From assembly GCA_014706295.1 (NCBI GenBank), contig JACSVZ010000011.1, forward strand, positions 10,034,163 to 10,098,162: a DNA stretch of 64,000 bases, in the 5' to 3' direction. Position 1 is the first letter of the stretch. Each line of letters opens with the position of its first letter. The position numbers and the translations under genes are program-made. Under the pieces are notes generated by a model. That model was not told the origin of the DNA. It was given only the letters and a program-made list of their open reading frames with translations, and did not search any database. The stretch comes from Lycocorax pyrrhopterus obiensis (taxonomy: Eukaryota; Chordata; Aves; Passeriformes; Paradisaeidae). This document shows positions 61,201 through 64,000 of this stretch, piece by piece.

Positions 61201-64000
61201 AAACCGACAAAAACTCAAAATTACTTTCAGTAAGCCACATTTTTTTTAAATTTTTTTTAGGCTTTTCTTAATATGAAGAAAAAAAGTCTGGTGAATGGCT
61301 GCAAGCCTGCTGCCTAAAAATTCAAATCTAAACTTTATATCACTCATGAAACGGAAACACTTTAGCTCAATTTAGAATAATATATTGGTCTGCAGAGGAA
61401 GTGCACACTGAACCCTGCTGTCTCAAGTACACAGTCAAGGGGTGTCTAATATGAAACGTGTTGGGTGCATGCAATAAATCCAAACCGCGTGGAGGTGAGC
61501 AAAGGGCCCCATCTGCTCTGTCCTAGAGCATGCTTAACTAGGCTTGTCATGGTCCTACTATTAGATTGGAATTTTTCCCCTAATCTTTGAGTTAGACATG
61601 ACCAGATTTGCAAGCAGATTTACAATTTTCACTAATTTTCCTACCATGACTTCAAAACATACTTAACAAAAATACATTCTGGACTCTTTCAAAGGCAGAT
61701 TTACTTTTCTGCAGCTGTTTCCCATAGATCAAGCTCTTGCTTGAAGGTTAGGGTTTTAAAACAGCATGAAGATGAACTTTGAGTCTTATACCACTCCCCA
61801 CCCCCAGCAAATTATAGTTTGAGAAGCATCAAAAAATTATTTTCATAACCAACCAGAAGTAGGTTGCACACATTGCAGAGGTTGGCTTGTGGTTAAAGAT
61901 AAGTATTTAATGGAAACACTTCCACATGTGTATAGTGACTCATTAAACTATTTCTAGATATTTAATCTGCTTCTATTTCCACAAACTAACTTGAACCCTC
62001 TTTGCTCTCTAGCATCTTGAATGTGTTGGAGTTTTTCACCTCCCCTTTTTTTTTGTGTCCACATTTAATCCAAATGGTGTATTCCCTACTATTAAGACTT
62101 AGAACTCCAGAAATGTATTTGTCATTACCAAACTTTGATCATGAAGTTTGACGAATCACTGACATACTTCTTTTAAATGCATTATTTTTTAGACTTTTAA
62201 TTAATTCTATTTTATTTGTGATGGTTTTCTTGTTTAAAAACTAAAAATATTTCTTAATTCTGGAAAGATCATCCCTCTAGCTTTCTGTTATGAAAGGAGT
62301 ATTCCATTGACCCATAATGTCTTAGGGAAGGAGATATGCCTTCCTGGTGCTTTTGTTGATATACCTGCAGTAAAATTAGGTTTTTTTCCATTTTCTCTTG
62401 TTAAAGCATTGTGTGCAGTTGGATGCAATTAAGACTGGAAACGGTGGAAAAGTATTTTACTGCTTTGTAAATTGCATTGTACTATGGTTAAAAAGAAAAT
62501 TTTTTATTTGTTAATGGTAGTTAAGAAAATTAATAGCAAAAGTCCATTTCACTTTGGTTTGTAGGTGCTTGTGGTCGTTAGAATATCATAGATTTTGCCA
62601 GTGCTTTAAACACCACTGTACCTTTTATTTGTCTCTTGAAACAGATAAAAGACAACTGTCTAAAAGATGAGGAGGAACACTTGAGAGAAGATAGAAAAGA
62701 CTGTAGAAACCCCTGTTGGTAATTCTGGGAGCCATTTTTCGTTGTGGTTTGTGTTTTCCTGGGAAATATTTTACCTCCAAGTAATAAGTTTAGGGCCTTT
62801 ATGCCCCACTCCTTTAAGGCTTGGCTTAGAATCTCTTGCCTTTCTACCTCGTATTTGTTACGTTGCAATTGTCTGCAGAGACAAGGGTATAGTCATTCTT
62901 CTCACAGTGCTTCGGCTCCTCAGCTCACTGGTGATTAGTTCAGTAGCAGAATGAGAGTTTAGTGTATGTGTGTTATTTCAGTGATTGTACACAGACGTAT
63001 CCATTTGTCTGTTCTTTTGACACAGGCTGTGGAAGCACAGGGCTCTCAGTGCTGCTGGTGGAGCCCAGGTAATTCAGCTGTCAGAAGAAAGCCCAGAGTG
63101 GACAGAGCAGGGGCAGGCACTGAGAACAGGATCTGAGAGAAAAGGGAGGAACTGGCAGTAGTTTGAAGCAGAGAGGAGAGGACTGTGCTGAAGTTCTGTG
63201 CTGGAGGGATGTATTTTGAGAAAACAAGAGGCAAAAACCCCTAAATGTCAGTACAGTGGAGGGAGAGATCGATCCAGAATGTGAACTTGCCCCCACAATT
63301 AAAAATGGAATGTGCAACATCCAGATTCCAAAATGTATCTGCTACCTGTAAATAACAGGGAAATGAATCGCTGAGAAGTTTAACTGGGGAGGGGGTACCA
63401 TGTAGAGAATAATAGTGTGCATTCTATACTGAAGAGGCACTGTTTTTGGTTTTCCAGACCACGGGTCAGTGCTTAGTCATGTAATACTGAGGTTGACTCC
63501 TTATGTGTTGTTTTTTACTGAACCCCACGAGAGCACTGTGGTATTTCCAACATGGTGACCAAGGAATGAAGCAGCTTTGGTTTGGCTCTAAAACCAAAAT
63601 AGTGATCTGGGTGTAGTGTTCTGTATCTGAATAAAAGCTTTTAATGCCAGATGGACTATAGCCAATTTAACAAAGAGTGATTTTTTCTTTTCAGTTAATA
63701 TATATTTAGTAGAAAAAGAAAGCAAATCTTTACAGCAATCTTTTAAGACGTAAAATGTAGTTTTTAATATGCTTTGAGGCGTGCAATCAATGAAGCTTCA
63801 ACTATTTTTGCACAATTAGAGTTTTAGATTAATTGTAAACTCTTAAATTAAAATTACAGGCTTCTTTCTGAGATTTATAAAGGATTAGGGACAGTTGGAA
63901 GCAATTCCAGGGTGGAGCTCTACAATGAAAGATTTGCCAAGGGTTTGTATAAAGGTGCAAATCAAAATGCAATAAGTCTAATTCTGTATTTGCTACATAA
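58280..64000 (+). other. FTO: FTO intron 4, 5' part (at least 5.7 kb)
   Basis: Starts at the exon 4 donor GTAATA and runs off the window. I searched for the next FTO exon (expected to begin with the DLNATHQHC-type segment) and did not find it. The sequence is AT-rich, with no recognisable transposon body. A possible cryptic exon at 63026-63068 is listed separately. Confidence 0.8.
63026..63068 (+). other. Possible cryptic exon in FTO intron 4
   Basis: A pyrimidine-rich tract ending GACACAG is followed by 43 bases of exon-like composition and CCCAG|GTAATT. The segment has no stop in the frame continuing from exon 4, but its length (43) is not a multiple of three, so inclusion would shift the frame before exon 5. 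Good-looking decoy exons are common in large introns. Confidence 0.18.

Overview
The window is vertebrate nuclear DNA, most likely avian. It carries the 5' half of the FTO gene (Fe(II)/2-oxoglutarate-dependent nucleic-acid demethylase) on the + strand. The avian call rests on two CR1-type LINE tails (13187-13322, 36329-36390) in AT-rich sequence with few other repeats, and on an FTO protein that is clearly orthologous to, but diverged from, the mammalian one. Crocodilian or turtle origin is not strictly excluded.

Layout: 1-3100 is AT-rich non-coding DNA, probably the first intron of the divergent neighbour (RPGRIP1L by vertebrate synteny). 3100-4140 is a dense CpG island acting as a bidirectional promoter. 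It holds a good minus-strand splice donor at 3525 and FTO coding exon 1 (3762-3800). Intron 1 (about 40.7 kb) runs to exon 2 (44467-44544), intron 2 (about 4.9 kb) to exon 3 (49466-50123), and intron 3 (about 8.0 kb) to exon 4 (58136-58279). Intron 4 continues past the window end. The exons join in frame to residue 306. They include the HxD iron motif, but not the distal iron His or the 2-oxoglutarate-binding Arg, which lie in exon 5 outside the window. No other protein-coding gene, tRNA, rRNA or CRISPR array was found.

Intron 1 is not uniform. It contains a 40-copy, 19-bp GC-rich minisatellite (31851-32610) in an isolated GC-rich island with a CTCF-like site beside it. It also holds several motif-dense blocks that look like candidate regulatory elements: four CAGCTG E-boxes in 216 bp, an RFX/X-box-like inverted repeat, a cluster of POU-octamer-like sites and AT-rich homeodomain-type palindromes. 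In mammals the FTO introns carry long-range enhancers for IRX3/IRX5 and affect RPGRIP1L, so regulatory content is plausible here, but conservation could not be tested.

I do not see a new multi-gene system. The observations most worth checking are the minisatellite, which is stop-free in all minus-strand frames and dense in T-box half-sites; the tandem splice acceptors at exons 2 and 4; and the intronic motif clusters. Repeat counts, motif counts and protein comparisons were made by eye and from memory of the mammalian protein.
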